A stretch of DNA of 64,000 nt from Cytospora piceicola (Eukaryota; Ascomycota; Sordariomycetes; Diaporthales; Cytosporaceae), in contig JALQBC010000006.1 in NCBI GenBank assembly GCA_023375675.1, positions 1,488,001 through 1,552,000 of the forward strand, given 5' to 3'. The position numbers and the translations under genes were made by a program. Every line of letters begins with the position of its first letter. Position 1 is the first letter of the stretch. Below the pieces are notes generated by a model. It was not told the DNA's origin. It made no database searches and was given only the letters and a program-made list of their open reading frames with translations. Below are positions 1-11,700 of the stretch, one piece after another.

Positions 1-309
1 AGAGGTTGAGGAAAGACACAATGTAATCGGCTGAATTTGGGGCTTTGATGGTTCATGCTCTACTACTGAGCCTCGCCAGCTTCCACGGTCATGAAATACT
101 GGTTATACTGAACTACTCAACAGACTTCACTTCTTTAGTACAAATACATATTGTTTACATGATGGTCCTGGGGTCGGTTAAGGAACTTTGTCAATCAATA
201 GAAAATAGCGCAATATATTAATATGCTAAGTCAAAAGATGCGAAAACTCCAAATAATTCAAAGCACCAACGTGGAATCAAGCTAAATGAAATAGAGGCAC
301 TCACTGTCT
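1..309. other. Left edge, no gene seen
   Basis: AT-rich intergenic DNA at the window edge, lying downstream of the first gene. I see no coding potential or RNA gene in it. Confidence 0.5.
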
Positions 310-1188
310 TCAGCGAGCTGGCTGAAACTGGCCGTTGGACTGCAGTTTGGAATTGCCTCCACAAACAACGCAGTGCCATCGCTGCGCGTACGCATCGTCG
401 ATTCCCTGGTCGAGCCAGGTATACTGAGGTGGCAGATATTTCTCACAGTCAGGCCACCCACAGCGGAGGGGGCTGAAGTTTGGGTCAGCGGAGAGAAACA
501 TGTTGACCGTCCACAGTCCTCTCGCTGCTTTGGGATCGAGGCACTGCATGTGTGTGTCCAAGAGCTTCATATCCTTACCGCACGCGCACGTGAGGCCGAC
601 TTGGGCTTGGAGGAAGGTCATGTGGTTGTCAATTCGCCGCTGCTGGTACTGGAGAGTGCTGTCATCTTCTATTTCTTCCATTTGCTCTTGCATTTGGGAA
701 AGCTCAAGTCGGGTTATTAAGAGGGAATCCCCAATGGCAACGTCCTGAATGCGGGTGAAAGCTTTCACGGCGAGTTTCTCGAGGTCTTTGTAGCATATGT
801 AATGCCCACATGGCAAAGGGTGCATGGTCTTGATGGCAGATGTGACTTTACACTTGTAACAGTCAACGGGTACTTCTGGATGTTCCCCCGGACGGACATG
901 GTCCCCACACTTGTTGGGAGCGCACACGATGAAGTCGGGTAACTTACTCTGGATCTCTGGAGGTGGCGGCAAAGGCTCGTCTTCGAACTTGCTTCGGCTC
1001 CCGCTGTTGCGATGAACTGCAGGAAACGGCTGGGACAGTGAGGTCTCCTCAGTGATTTGAAGATGACGGATGAGAGAGTTGCTTGGCCGATCGAATCGTC
1101 GTCGGAAAATCCCAGTACACCACTCCAAGGGCTGTAATTCAAATATCTCCTGGGAAAAGTCTCCGGTTAGATCGTTTCGGAGAGCCAT
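310..1188 (-). CDS. RING-like cysteine-rich zinc-binding protein, function unknown
   Basis: A single open frame of 292 residues begins at the ATG at 1188. The N-terminal 75 residues are polar and probably disordered. From about residue 88 there are several Cys/His pairs: a CYKCK pair, then LPCGHYICY, which has the C-x-H-x-x-C look of a RING finger, then CACG, CGWPDC and a terminal WHCVVCGG. This spacing suggests several zinc ions in a RING or zinc-ribbon fold split by a helical, acidic stretch near residue 165 (MQEQMEEIEDD). Proteins of this build are common, unnamed fungal genes; some RING folds are ubiquitin ligases, but I see nothing here that proves ligase activity. No signal peptide or membrane segment is visible. 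The gene is not tightly linked to its neighbour, the lyase on the same strand. Confidence 0.7.
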   Translation of the reverse strand: MALRNDLTGDFSQEIFELQPLEWCTGIFRRRFDRPSNSLIRHLQITEETSLSQPFPAVHRNSGSRSKFEDEPLPPPPEIQSKLPDFIVCAPNKCGDHVRPGEHPEVPVDCYKCKVTSAIKTMHPLPCGHYICYKDLEKLAVKAFTRIQDVAIGDSLLITRLELSQMQEQMEEIEDDSTLQYQQRRIDNHMTFLQAQVGLTCACGKDMKLLDTHMQCLDPKAARGLWTVNMFLSADPNFSPLRCGWPDCEKYLPPQYTWLDQGIDDAYAQRWHCVVCGGNSKLQSNGQFQPAR

Positions 1189-1706
1189 TGTGGCTGTCGA
1201 TGGTTTTCGAAACCGCTGTATTGGATAGTGGTTAATAATTATGGGTTTGGATCAAATGTGGTGTTAGAAACTCCCAGGTTTCTTTCAGGTTGGCTCTGTC
1301 ACTTCCTTGGCTTGAGACTTGTGACTCTAGCAGTTTGGTTTGACGCGCCGTGCCTCACATATTTATAGTGTTGATCCGCCAGAGTACGCAGAACCACAAG
1401 TCGAACAACGCCATTGACTTCCCTAGGATAGACAAAGAACTTCTTTGCCAGGTTGTTACCTTAATGTGGACGCACAATCGCTCTTGTTCCTCGGAGTGAA
1501 CAATAAGCTTCATTGGATCGCATTGATTGATTCTTTGAAAAATTATGTCTTGGTATGAAAGACATTAGTTGACCCGAAGACAATAAGAAACAAAGGATAT
1601 GCTGATAGCAAGCTGTAGCTGATTCCGGAACCTGGGCACCTAGAATGTCGGGTACCTCCAATCTCATGGTAATGGCTCCAGTGCAAGATTATCACACGGT
1701 AACTTT
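1189..1706. other. Intergenic, no gene seen
   Basis: This stretch separates the RING-like gene from the lyase gene. It should hold the RING-like gene's promoter and the lyase 3' end. Short open frames here show no family features and I treat them as chance. Confidence 0.45.
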
Positions 1707-3585
1707 TCAATTTTGCCACTCCAAGAAAATACTGTCCCACATGAACCCTCTCCATTCGACATATCTGGTCACAGTGAAACTGACGGTGTTCAAGCCGGCC
1801 ACAAGCTGAGCTGGATCCACCTCATACTGGAATAGCCTCCACTCACCACTAGTCTTGCCCGAGCGGTACAGCGCAGGGTCACTGGCCAGTTCATTCTTCG
1901 TCAGTGAGCCAAGCAAGTATCCGTTGACGTCGATGTCAATCGATGTGCTCTGCGAATAACTCGCAAGCGATAGAGTTAGCAGCGCCGTTCCGTTGTTGCC
2001 GTACTGCGCCAGGTCCGCAGCCTCGATCTCAAATTCGATGTTCCATGTACCCAAGCCCGATATGGCGTAGTACCAGTCCGTGGACTCGTCAGATGTGCCA
2101 ATCGTGAAAGTCAAGTTCGCGGGACTGTCCTCTGTGACTCCGTGCTGGTAAGGCAGACCGCCGTTTTTGAAACCCAAGGACTTTTTGTCAAAGTCTCCCA
2201 GCTGGAATATGGTGGCTCGACCAGATGGAAGCTTCCAGTCTAGCGCACCAATAGTGGTAGTCTTGTTGGCTTCAACACTGATGGGAGTCAGCGTGACGTT
2301 GGTGTATACGTTGGACAGCTCGCCACCGTTTGACCATGCATACAGGCCGTACGACCCTGTGCGCACGTCTGAGAAGGAAAATGACCCGTCGGCTTCTGCT
2401 GTCGTAGTGTAGTAGTAGTTGCTGCCCTGGACCAGTGGTCTGATAGAGGTGTCGGCATCACCGAGGAAGACCGATGCACCGGATGCGGCACGACCATCGG
2501 AAAGCTTGAGGCTGCCGGTGATGGATCCGCGGGTATGGTAGGCTGTATCCTGAAGCCACGTGTAGGGGAACTTCTCGAGTTCTTGAAGATGGCGCTGAGT
2601 GACGTCCTCTACGGAGCCATTGTTCTGGACCCTTTGATCAGATCATGTGCAGCTCGCCACTGAAAAAAACGACTTACCAGATACCATAGCCACGGTCCCC
2701 ATATCTTACCAATTGGCGAGAGAGTATCGTTGCCGACTCTGAAGTGCGAAGTGTCTTGGAAGACATTCAGTTGGACGGCGTCTCCAGTGGCAGATTCTCG
2801 GTGAACCTAACTCTGGTCTTAGCATAGCTCCATCGGTTTTCCAAGGCGGAGAAGTGTCACTGACGGTCAAAGTCTGACTGAGCTGACTAGCAGAGAAGTA
2901 CTCGGTCGTGGGATGGATCCACCACGACCCTGCAAAGTCACCGTAGATGCCATAGAAGTCCCTATCCCTCACGTAGTTCACCCAATCGTACTTAGTGATA
3001 TAGGAACCGTTAGCGAGTTCCCAGGTCTCGTCTTGAACCTTGGTCGCATTAGAGTAGAGATAGAAAGGCGGCAGATCTTCGTCTTTAATGTGGGTACGTC
3101 CGCGGGTGAAGGTTTGGTTATCCAGCCGCCAAAGGTTTCTGAAAATCTCCATATCAGGGGCTGCCTTGTTGACTATGTACTGATAGGCGCCTTGGAGGTC
3201 ATCAAATACGACCCAATGGAAGTCAGCAGCGGTTGAGGAGAAGGCGATGTCGATGTAGTCAGAGCCTTTAGAAACAATGGACGCCGACGTCCACTCCAGG
3301 TTGTTCTCGCCATCTGAGACTCGTTAGCATGGCTAGAATAGGCGTTCTAATCCATCGTTTGGTCTCACCGATCCCAGCATAATGACCGGAAGCTGACCCA
3401 ACGAGATCGTGTCCGGGTAGGATGCTCGAGTAGAGTTTGGTCGCATAATACGGCCCTTCGGTGACATTCCAAAGATCATTACCAAAGATCCATGTCTGGC
3501 TGTCAAGCTGTGTCAGGAAGGACCCTTTGCCTGCGGCCTGCCCCAGATAGAAGGCGAAGCCCAAGAGAGGAAGCTGAAGTCTCAT
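1707..3585 (-). CDS. Secreted rhamnogalacturonan lyase, polysaccharide lyase family 4
   Basis: The model is complement(join(1707..2624,2678..2806,2865..3313,3369..3585)), 570 residues, with three introns of 53-58 bases. All splice junctions keep frame. The start at 3585 gives a signal peptide (MRLQLPLLGFAFYLGQAAGK). PL4 lyases cut the rhamnose-galacturonate backbone of pectin by beta-elimination outside the cell. The catalytic beta-sandwich fills the first 270 residues and includes the family stretch FYGIYGDFAGSWWIHP followed by VHRESATGDAVQLNVF. A small fibronectin-like domain follows (GSITGSLKLSDGRAASGASV), then a C-terminal jelly-roll domain with FQLGDFDKKSLGFKNG. Length and domain order fit fungal PL4 enzymes of about 530-570 residues. 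The gene looks intact. Identification is from remembered family features, not from a search. Confidence 0.9.
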
Positions 3586-5220
3586 ACTGCCGGTTCTCAG
3601 TGAAATTGATTTGACACTGAGCCCGAAAAAAACACACATGAACACTGGACTTGCAGTACTTTGTATTCTATGGAGAGGAGGAGCCTTGCAGTTGCGGTCA
3701 TCATATTACGTTACATTCAGACTGGAGCACTTGAGCACCATACATAGATGTCGACATGATGCGGTCTGCAAGGCGAGATCAGCAACGGTCTCGCTTGAGT
3801 CTTGTTGCGATAAACCTCTGCTGCCAATCAGTCCAGACATCCAAAACGGACCCTCTGCACTCTACCCTGCTGGCATACCTCCGAAATTTCGCGCAAATGG
3901 CGCCATTGCGATCCTCATTGTGGTTGGCGGTTTTATTCGGCGTGGATTACCGAATGCCAACGACGCCATTCCGTCGGTTCTTTGCACAATGCTTTCACAT
4001 CAAATTAAGCTCAATCGAGAAGTTCAGCCGATTGAAATGTGGAATGACAGATGTAACCTTGAAAATGCCGCTGAGCCCAGCAGGGCAAGCTGTGACCTCC
4101 CTCAAGGCACCCCTAAATGCTCGTACAAGACAGTACCAGGGGGCAGTGCAAGTAACAATTTCACTAAGTACACAGCCCTCCTGGCTCTGAAGGCACTACG
4201 ACGCTGACTGCGGCCTCAAGGTGCTCACCATACAAGTACGCATGGCAGCCTGAAAGCTCTCTTCAAGAATCTGGTGTCAAGCCCAAGAAAGAGTTGACTT
4301 TTGAACTGGGGCACATCAAATATCTTAATGTAACGTGCGTTCGCGTACTATAAGTTACTGAGCCATTGACCAGCCTTACGCATCTCAGTACCTACCCTAA
4401 GGTAACATAACCCAGCAGGTGCCACAGGTGCCAGTGGACTTGAGTCACTGTATATAGTTCCTCAAATCAGAAGTTCAAGCACATACGACCATAGGTAGAA
4501 GAAAATACGGGATCCCGTCCGCTCTCCCTTAGTCAAGCTTCTGACCGCTGGATTAGTAGTTGGGTCGGTGACGACCAGCGAATACCCGGTGTTGTATGTT
4601 CTTTTTGCCTCGATCCTTTTCTTTTGAAAGGAAGCCAGGCTCAGAGAAGCTCCGGACATAAGTAATGTTCCTCGAACGTCAAAACTTAGGTCTCAAATGG
4701 CATTGCGGACAGAGGATGGACAGAGGATGGACAGAGGATGGACAGAGGACAGCTGATTCATTCTCGTGGCAAGTATGCAGGAATCTAAGGCTGTGTGTGC
4801 CACAGTCTGAGCCATTAGCTACAGGGCAAGGGCAGAGGATTCGATACTTTTTGCAACCATGAGATAAATATTCGCAAGTTTCATTTGTGCAGATAACTAC
4901 TTGTAAACTCAACTCAAGGAGGAACAAGGCGTCCTCTTTCACTTTGGCCATGTTCACCATGCCATCGTTATTTTATGACATTCTTCCTTTAGTTCACGTT
5001 CACCCATCAAATGCCCAGGTATGCAAACACCCTCGGACCACCCTACACAAACACAAATATTTCCCAAGTCAAATGTGGTTCTGAAGCGGAAGTCCTCCTC
5101 AACCCGTCTCCTTGGTCCGTAACAGCCGCCAGAAGTCTGGCAGGTTCCCAGTGTCCCTACATACGAGAGGCCGACGAAGACCCCCAACAGACATTGGTGG
5201 CCGTGGCTGAAGCCTCCGTA
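3586..5220. other. Intergenic region, no gene seen
   Basis: This holds the lyase promoter and about 1 kb of unexplained DNA. Open frames between 3611 and 4207 overlap each other and show no domain, signal peptide or codon signal. A short 11-base tandem repeat lies at 4708-4750, and a near-palindrome TACCCTAAGGTA lies at 4393-4404. Confidence 0.45.
4708..4750. repeat. 11-base tandem repeat, about 3.9 copies
   Basis: The unit GACAGAGGATG starts at 4708, 4719, 4730 and 4741. The first three copies are identical and the last is cut after ten bases. It is non-coding and likely a slippage-prone minisatellite. Confidence 0.9.
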
Positions 5221-5611
5221 TCAGGACTTGGGACGAGGCAGCTCGACAAATTTTCTTCCCTTGGCAAAGCCGGGCTTGTAGTGGACCGTGATCGGCTCTG
5301 TACGCATCAACTTGATCATTTCATTGCGGGATTCGAAGCATGCCGCCATGAGGTCGATGTGGTTTCTGGAAATGTCTCTTGAGTTTCTGAACTTCTTGAA
5401 GACAACACCATAAGTGACCATCGTAGTAGGTATCGAGCACATCAATCATGGCTTGGTTCCAAATCATGTGACGAATCTCAGCTGGCAGGTCGTTGAAGCG
5501 GAACGGCATCATTGCTTGTGGATTGAGAGGCATTTCGGTAGTGGTATTGCTGTTGATGGCAAGGTTGTCGTCAGCAGCAGCTGTGCCCACGGTGTTGTCA
5601 TTGTTATCCAT
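5221..5611 (-). pseudogene. 2EXR/F-box-like protein gene, apparently frameshifted
   Basis: The frame starting at 5611 encodes a low-complexity Asn/Thr-rich head and then FRFNDLPAEIRHMIWNQAM. That has the look of the 2EXR motif found near the start of many fungal proteins of unknown role. The matching second half (HIDLMAACFESRNEMIKLM, ending GKG-like then ELPRPKS at 5221) is in a different frame. The switch must fall near 5395-5440, and I find no intron of credible size there (the best GT...AG pair is only 32 bases). I therefore read this as a one-base frameshift, either a true lesion or a sequencing error. If the frame were restored the product would be about 125-130 residues, short for this group. 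Function is unknown. Confidence 0.45.
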
Positions 5612-6400
5612 GGCGTTGTTGCCGTTGGATTGGAAGCTGGACCCTCCGAAATGCTGCTCGATTTGCTACAAATGATTAGCTTAAGCACTCGTAAGAAACC
5701 CAGAATATTCAATTACTCACAGTCTATGGATAGCACAGAAAGCGCAATGGCTCCTGCCGTGAAACAATCAAGATGTCGTGTCTTCGAGGTCGGCGTGTGG
5801 AAACAACGCGCAGCCTTGGTCTCGACTGGTAGAAGACGCGACACTCAGTTCCTGTTTGGATACCCTAGGGTAGAATACAGGAAGAGGGGAAGGATGTGTC
5901 ACTTCTGTAGACTCAATTAGGAAAGAAAAGGGAAAGGGTTAGCACTTAGAGCTGCACAGCAAGGCCTACAAAATGTATAACTAGAAAACACCAAGGTGGT
6001 CCGTGCTATTCTTTTAGAGATACGAGGGGGTATTACTTAGGAAGATTCAGGGTTACAGCCAATTATAGGCATTGTAGATGCGAGTCTATAACCCTTCGAT
6101 AGAGCTCCTGTGTCTCAGAGGTTCAGGTCACGCCTAGCTGTCCATTACCTACCTATGTACCTGAGTAAAATCAAACGAACTAGTTCCCTATTCACAGGCA
6201 CATACAGCAAAGGCATCTAGGGAGCTTTGAATGACCCTTGCTTGACCTCCAGCACCTTCTAAATTGGTTTGAGCCTCTGCGACCTATATCTCGGTCTCCA
6301 ACCAGACAATCAAGACCACCTTGGCCACAAGGCTCAATGAGCCTGTTTCTCTGAAGATCCAGGCTCAAGTATCTTCCCATCTCCAAACAATTCGGGCACA
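5612..6400. other. Intergenic, no gene seen
   Basis: This lies between the divergent 2EXR relic and the DUF1810 gene, so both promoters should be here. A perfect 12-base palindrome TACCCTAGGGTA is at 5861-5872. Confidence 0.45.
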
Positions 6401-7548
6401 ATGTCATTATCTACAGCCAGAATCTGGGTACCCACCCCAGCTACTTCAGTCACTGCCGACCCTGGGCCTGCCCTCGATCCCTTCAATCTCGACCGCTTCA
6501 TCAAGGCCCAAGATGAGAACGACACCTTCAACCGTGTTCTCGCTACAATCCGCGAGGGCCACCGCAAGCCAAAGCCTGCTAATTGGATGTGGTTCGTCTT
6601 CCCGCAGATGGACAAATGCCTAACCCGCGAACGTCGACCCAAACAACGACACAGGGATGTCTGGCCTCCCGGCCAGGCGCTCACCAGCCTCGACGAAGCA
6701 CGCGCCTATTTGCGACATCCTGTTCTTGGGCCTCGAATCCGTGAAGCTGCCCAAACGCTTCTCAGCAGCCCCTTTTCCGACATTTTCAGCATCATGGTTA
6801 GTACTTGTTCCGTTATTGTTCACTACAAGACTGCCAGCCGACCGGGGAAATACGAGTTGAGGCCTTGGATACCCTTGAATCATGTCTCACAGCCCGGGAA
6901 GCAAATCATTCAGACGGGGTGCTGACTATGAGTTGAATCAGGATAACATGTTCTACGATGTCGAGCGCCTTCACTCCTCCATGACCATCTTCCGACAGGC
7001 CGCCCGGTACCCAAGATGCATTCACCAGACCGAGCACCACTTTCGCGAGAACTACGTGTTTCGTCGAGTTCTTGACCAGCATTTTGTTTATTTCCTGAAC
7101 AGCGACGACGAGGATGATCTCTTGGATCAGAACAACAAGGAGTTGATGAAGAAGTGCCGGGGAAAGCGGCACCTTCCTACGATGAACCGCCTGGATGCAC
7201 TGGAGCTGGAGGCCATCGAGCGACGCTTGGCAAAGGGTGAGGGCTGTGTTTGTGGTCGGTCCAAGGAGGAACTCGAGCTATTGGATGTGGGCTCGAAGAG
7301 GAAGATCGTGACTTATCGCGAGTTCAGGGAGGTGAGAAAGATCAGGGCAATGGGAATTCCAACCCGCCCCCCGGCCCCCCCCCTTTTAGGAAACTTTTCG
7401 AGCCAGGAGCCTAGGTGAGCGTTGAAAGACATCCCCCATCCTATCCTTCAACAAGATCAGATATTTGCTAACTTCATAATGTTACAGTATCCCTGTGAGA
7501 GCGCCCCTACCCACTCCAGCACCCGAGGACACATGTACCGGCCAGTGA
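6401..7548 (+). CDS. DUF1810 domain protein
   Basis: The model is join(6401..6796,6942..7414,7488..7548), 309 residues. The introns are 145 and 73 bases; the second has a textbook branch point (TTTGCTAAC) and TTACAG acceptor. The DUF1810 fold is marked by FNLDRFIKAQDEN, WMWFVFPQM, SLDEARAYLRHPVLGPRIRE and, after intron 1, LHSSMTIFRQA. DUF1810 proteins occur in bacteria and fungi and have no established reaction. Bacterial members are about 140 residues; this one adds about 150 residues at the C-terminus, with a CVCGRSKEELELLD stretch and a proline-rich tail (RAPLPTPAPED). The insert after WMWFVFPQM is longer than usual and poorly conserved, so a small local error there is possible. A run of ten cytosines precedes the last exon. 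Confidence 0.8.
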
Positions 7549-8044
7549 CCGACGCAGAATACCTGGACGTGGCAGACAAAGAATCGGCGAGAAGGCTGAT
7601 ATGACCCATGTGCGGAATAGCGTACCTTGATCACGGGGAGAATTAGGGTTTCATGGCTGCCTAGACTTTGGCAGAACCCAACTGAAGATAGCAAGGAGCT
7701 CATTAGCTTCCCAAGGCACGAAATCAGTAGTATTCTACACAATCCACAGCACACATTGTGCTTCAACCTTGCGTACAGGTGTTATATATGTAGGAGTCCT
7801 TCCCATCTTGCAAGCTTTCGCCATAAGCCTGCAAATCAAATTTCAACCTCCACTGGCACCTAACAATTATCGACATGATCCTGCCCCAAAACCAGAATCC
7901 TTTACTCTGGACAAGCATGTGCAATCAAATCAACTATTCCAGTCACTCGAGCCCGCAGAAGTATCGGGTTTGACGTGACGTCAACACCCTCAAATATTCC
8001 TATCCCTCCAAGAATGATACTTTGTTTGCGGTTATGCTGCCGAT
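7549..8044. other. Intergenic between convergent genes
   Basis: The two 3' ends face each other here. An octamer TGACGTCA (CRE type) is at 7976-7983, but it sits downstream of both genes, so a promoter role is doubtful. No gene is seen. Confidence 0.4.
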
Positions 8045-8722
8045 CTATGGGCTATATGGAGGTGGTCCCGTCCGAACAGATGAGGTATCCCACTGAGCCG
8101 AGGGTGGACGCATATGATGGCGCGTGTGCGTGCCTAGCTGATCCGCTATCCATGCGTACTGCCCTGTGGAAGGGCCCGATCCGCGCATTGTTCCGTAGCT
8201 CGACGATGATATTGGAGATGCTCGATGCGATGTCTGGGGAATACCCTCTCGCTGTTCTCCCCCCATCGGCTGGGGTTCCTCCCGTTGGCGCCGGTACCAT
8301 CGTCGCCGGGCGAGACCAACCACCCGGAGGGGATACCGCATGGAGGCCTGTGGATTTCCACCACACCAGTCCCGTGGGACTCCAAAATAAGTTGGTGCAG
8401 CCAGAAACCATCTGAGAATTAGGTCGAAAATTCCGGCCAAGAGGATCACTGGCCAGAATATTATGGGTAAAATGGTGGCAAGTGGGCAACAGCACACCAA
8501 AAAGCCGTCGGTGAGGAAAATGGGTGGAAGCCACTCAATAGTGCTTGGTTCTCCCACGCGCGCCCACAACGCAGCCATGCCAATCACGACTCCTACGAGG
8601 TATACGAGGAGCAACAATATGAATAAAGATGTGATGAGTGGATGGTCCGACAGGAAATGATCTATAGCCGCCCACTCGCCCCCCAAGCTTTCGTGAGGAG
8701 TTTGGGATAGTATAGTTTCCAT
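8045..8722 (-). CDS. Small integral membrane protein with C-terminal PPxY motif
   Basis: This is a single exon of 225 residues. Two hydrophobic blocks are clear: residues about 29-54 (LITSLFILLLLVYLVGVVIG) and about 73-107, a long segment around CCCPLATILPIIFWPVILLA that could cross once or form a hairpin. The remaining 110 residues are hydrophilic, rich in Arg, Ser, Gly and Pro, and end in TGPPPYSP. That ending contains a PPxY motif of the kind bound by WW domains of Rsp5/NEDD4 ubiquitin ligases. No known family is recognised. Other frames overlap this one on both strands; this is the only one with membrane segments and a sensible composition. Function is unknown; an adaptor for membrane-protein ubiquitination is only a suggestion from the tail. 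Confidence 0.6.
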   Translation of the reverse strand: METILSQTPHESLGGEWAAIDHFLSDHPLITSLFILLLLVYLVGVVIGMAALWARVGEPSTIEWLPPIFLTDGFLVCCCPLATILPIIFWPVILLAGIFDLILRWFLAAPTYFGVPRDWCGGNPQASMRYPLRVVGLARRRWYRRQREEPQPMGGEQREGIPQTSHRASPISSSSYGTMRGSGPSTGQYAWIADQLGTHTRHHMRPPSAQWDTSSVRTGPPPYSP

Positions 8723-11700
8723 GGTGTGCGTCTAAGCGCTTTGACTGGCCAGGATATCTGTGGCGTACTCAAGTGGAGGATTTCAATATTATTCTTCTCT
8801 ATAAAGAAGAGAGGGTTTGGATTTTGAGGGAACCTTGGGAACTTGAGGATGTTCTGTGCCTGTGCTGGATCAAGGGATGGCTGTCTGCATAACACGCTGT
8901 CTGTGAAACCACCCCCGCTCGATACGCCAATTACCAACCCTGCATACAAGGTAAATTAGACAATCTCTGCGCAAGCAAAACAAACGTTGGTGACTCTGCC
9001 TCAAGCCAGCCAGTTGAAATTCGCAGGCCTGCAGCGGGTTCCTCCAATGCAACTGTGGACTTCGGTATGTATTATGCCGCCCTCAACCTTGGCCATTACT
9101 ACCTAGGTCTGTATAACATGCCACTCAGCCTGCAGCTACCCCAAGTAGATACCCTATGTACCTGATGGTTACCCGGGGTGCGGGCCAGGCAACAACCACA
9201 GCCAGCACTGAGCTTTACGTCGTCCGTGCACATGTGACTTTTAAAAGTTACGGCGTCCAGGTCGTCATCACGCGAGACACCTCTGCTCTGCGCGTCACCT
9301 GCAAACGTGATCTGGTCAGCTTCGAAAGCCCATACGTCTGGAAGCCTGAACAGCGTTCACTCAGGTGCGCATGGCCCGTGAGAATTGAACAAACGTGTCA
9401 GCCATGAAACATGTAACTGCCGAGCGGGTGACGCATGCTTGCAGCTCGAAGTGGCCGGCATCGTGCATCTAGCGGGGTTCTCTATATTTCGGCGCGCCGA
9501 CAACTACTGTACCTTTCCTTCCAACTACTAAATGTGCCCCAGTATTTGTATAACAGTCTGTTATTGCCAAGGTTGTACTCTCCTCTCGCTTCCAAGGTTG
9601 ATGCCAGCTGGCCAATCCCACGTTGGGGATTCCGACTAGGTAGTACTGTGCCCAGGTGTTGGTCGTGTGGGCTCCTGGTAAAATGGCTCAAGTCACTTCC
9701 AACAACTTTTGTTTTCACAGGTATGTAGCAAAAATGACCGTTCTCAGAGCTAATAGTGTTTAAGGCTTACCGATGTGACGTATAGAGACCTTCAAGGTTG
9801 TCTACATTTGTTGTTGGCAACTACTTGATTATACGACCGTGTCTGTTCTCAGAAGTCTACTAGGGGATTATGGACTCAATCGAGGTTTTCTCATATACCT
9901 TCAGAGCAAGAGGGAAAGCATACAGTTCAATAACTAAATGGGTCCCCCCTTTCACTTACATACCCTAGGTTATGTACTCTAGAACATCAATATGGAAACA
10001 ACAGGATTAGACCGACATATTGGTCGGTCTTCCTTTGTATTGGAAATATTACACTGAGTAGGTTGGTCTTCTTCCAGGACATACTGTCGCCACCACCTAG
10101 CATGAAAGAACGAGACACAATGTTTCCAGCAAATAAAGAGAAGCACGTAACAGGCACCAAGGTGCGGGTGGGGCCAGAGGGTATACTATATCAGCCCAGC
10201 CCGAAAGATGGGTAGGAGGACGCGTGGGGACTTGCGTTTGAACACAAACTGTAGATCTAGTTTTCCGATATTTTGGTTCTATTAGTCTAGAGACGTATGT
10301 CGCCTGGCCCCACGCAAGGGACCTTGACCCGCACTCGAACGCTACCTGTACAATGCTGGCTACCTAGATGAATTTCCTATGCACACTGTCTGACAAGTAC
10401 GTAAGCTAATCAGTAAACTCGAGACAACCCAAATCTACCATTTCCTTACATCAGCTTTTCCGCCACTTCAATTCACCGTCGCAGAAGGTTTCTTAATCAA
10501 AGCATCCAACCTATAAACTCGAGATTTGGAGGACTTCTCACAATAGAGCTCGGGTAGCTGTACTGTGTAGTGACATGTGAAGTCACCAAGTCATTAGCGT
10601 GTCCCTAGGTCCTACATGCCTCTGACTCGGGAAGTTTGACACCACATATCTTGTTGGCCACAGTCGCGGAAAGGGGGTGGGTGGGTTTATCACGTAGGAT
10701 AAATATGTTGGGCCTGGCTGAAGCTATTTTCCTGATCGATTTCGGCATACCTTGTCTCAAACTCGACGCTCAGGACCGACTGTTTCCCGCGGGCCCAGGG
10801 ATCCCGAATCATCCCGGCACTGATTCACGGGATAACTCGGAGGATTGTGTATATTACTTCCGTGTCAGCACCACAGTACGAACCATTCGCTACTCGCGTT
10901 TCTCCGGCCAAAATCAATAATGATACAGAACGGTCAGGGCCGAAGAACTTGACGGCCATCATATTTGAGGGTGGTTAGACATCTACTGTGTACATATGTA
11001 GATATTGCCTCAAATGCCTCACCGCGCTTGTAGTTTGAACACAGGTTCAACCTATGGTTGCCCATAGGCACTGGGTGGGACTTACCCCTGGGCGCCGGAG
11101 GACAATAGACATGCCCAGGTGCCGCCCTTGTTTTAAAATGGCTCTGTACTGGTACAATGAACGTAACCAACACCTGCCAACTAAAAAGGTGTCGTCGTTA
11201 GCGTCCAAATCTAGTTCAGGTTGGGCCGGTTAACTACACAGTACCCTAGGGTAGACAGCTAGAGCATCAATCATTTGAGACCAGAAAATCATAAGGGTTC
11301 GACGAGATTCTACTGTGAAATGACTCGGCAGTGGAATTTAGCTTATCACGCACGGCCAATTTGGGATATCCGGGGGTGGGGGTGGGTGTGGGGGTGTGCC
11401 TCTACGTCGCTACCTAGGTATGTACACTACGCCAATCACTGCCACGTGTATATGGAGAAAAGAAAGGTTCATGAGGGGAAAGGTGTGTCGAATGTCAAGG
11501 TCGCTGGGTCGCAGGTCGCAGGAGTTAGATGGGGAGGGCGGTAGAAGGTTTATCGAAGAAAGAGAGAAGCCTGGAAGCATTTTGGTCTCGCCACCTCGCG
11601 TCTTGGCGGCTCCGCCGAAGATTTACGGTACCTAGTCCAGAGTGCTCCAGGGCTTGGGCAGCCGTGATATTCGTGTGGGTAGCACAGTGCCATCGCTCCA

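Noticed and set aside
3611..4207. 198-codon plus-strand frame upstream of the lyase
   Set aside because: It overlaps another open frame in a different phase, has mixed composition and no recognisable motif.
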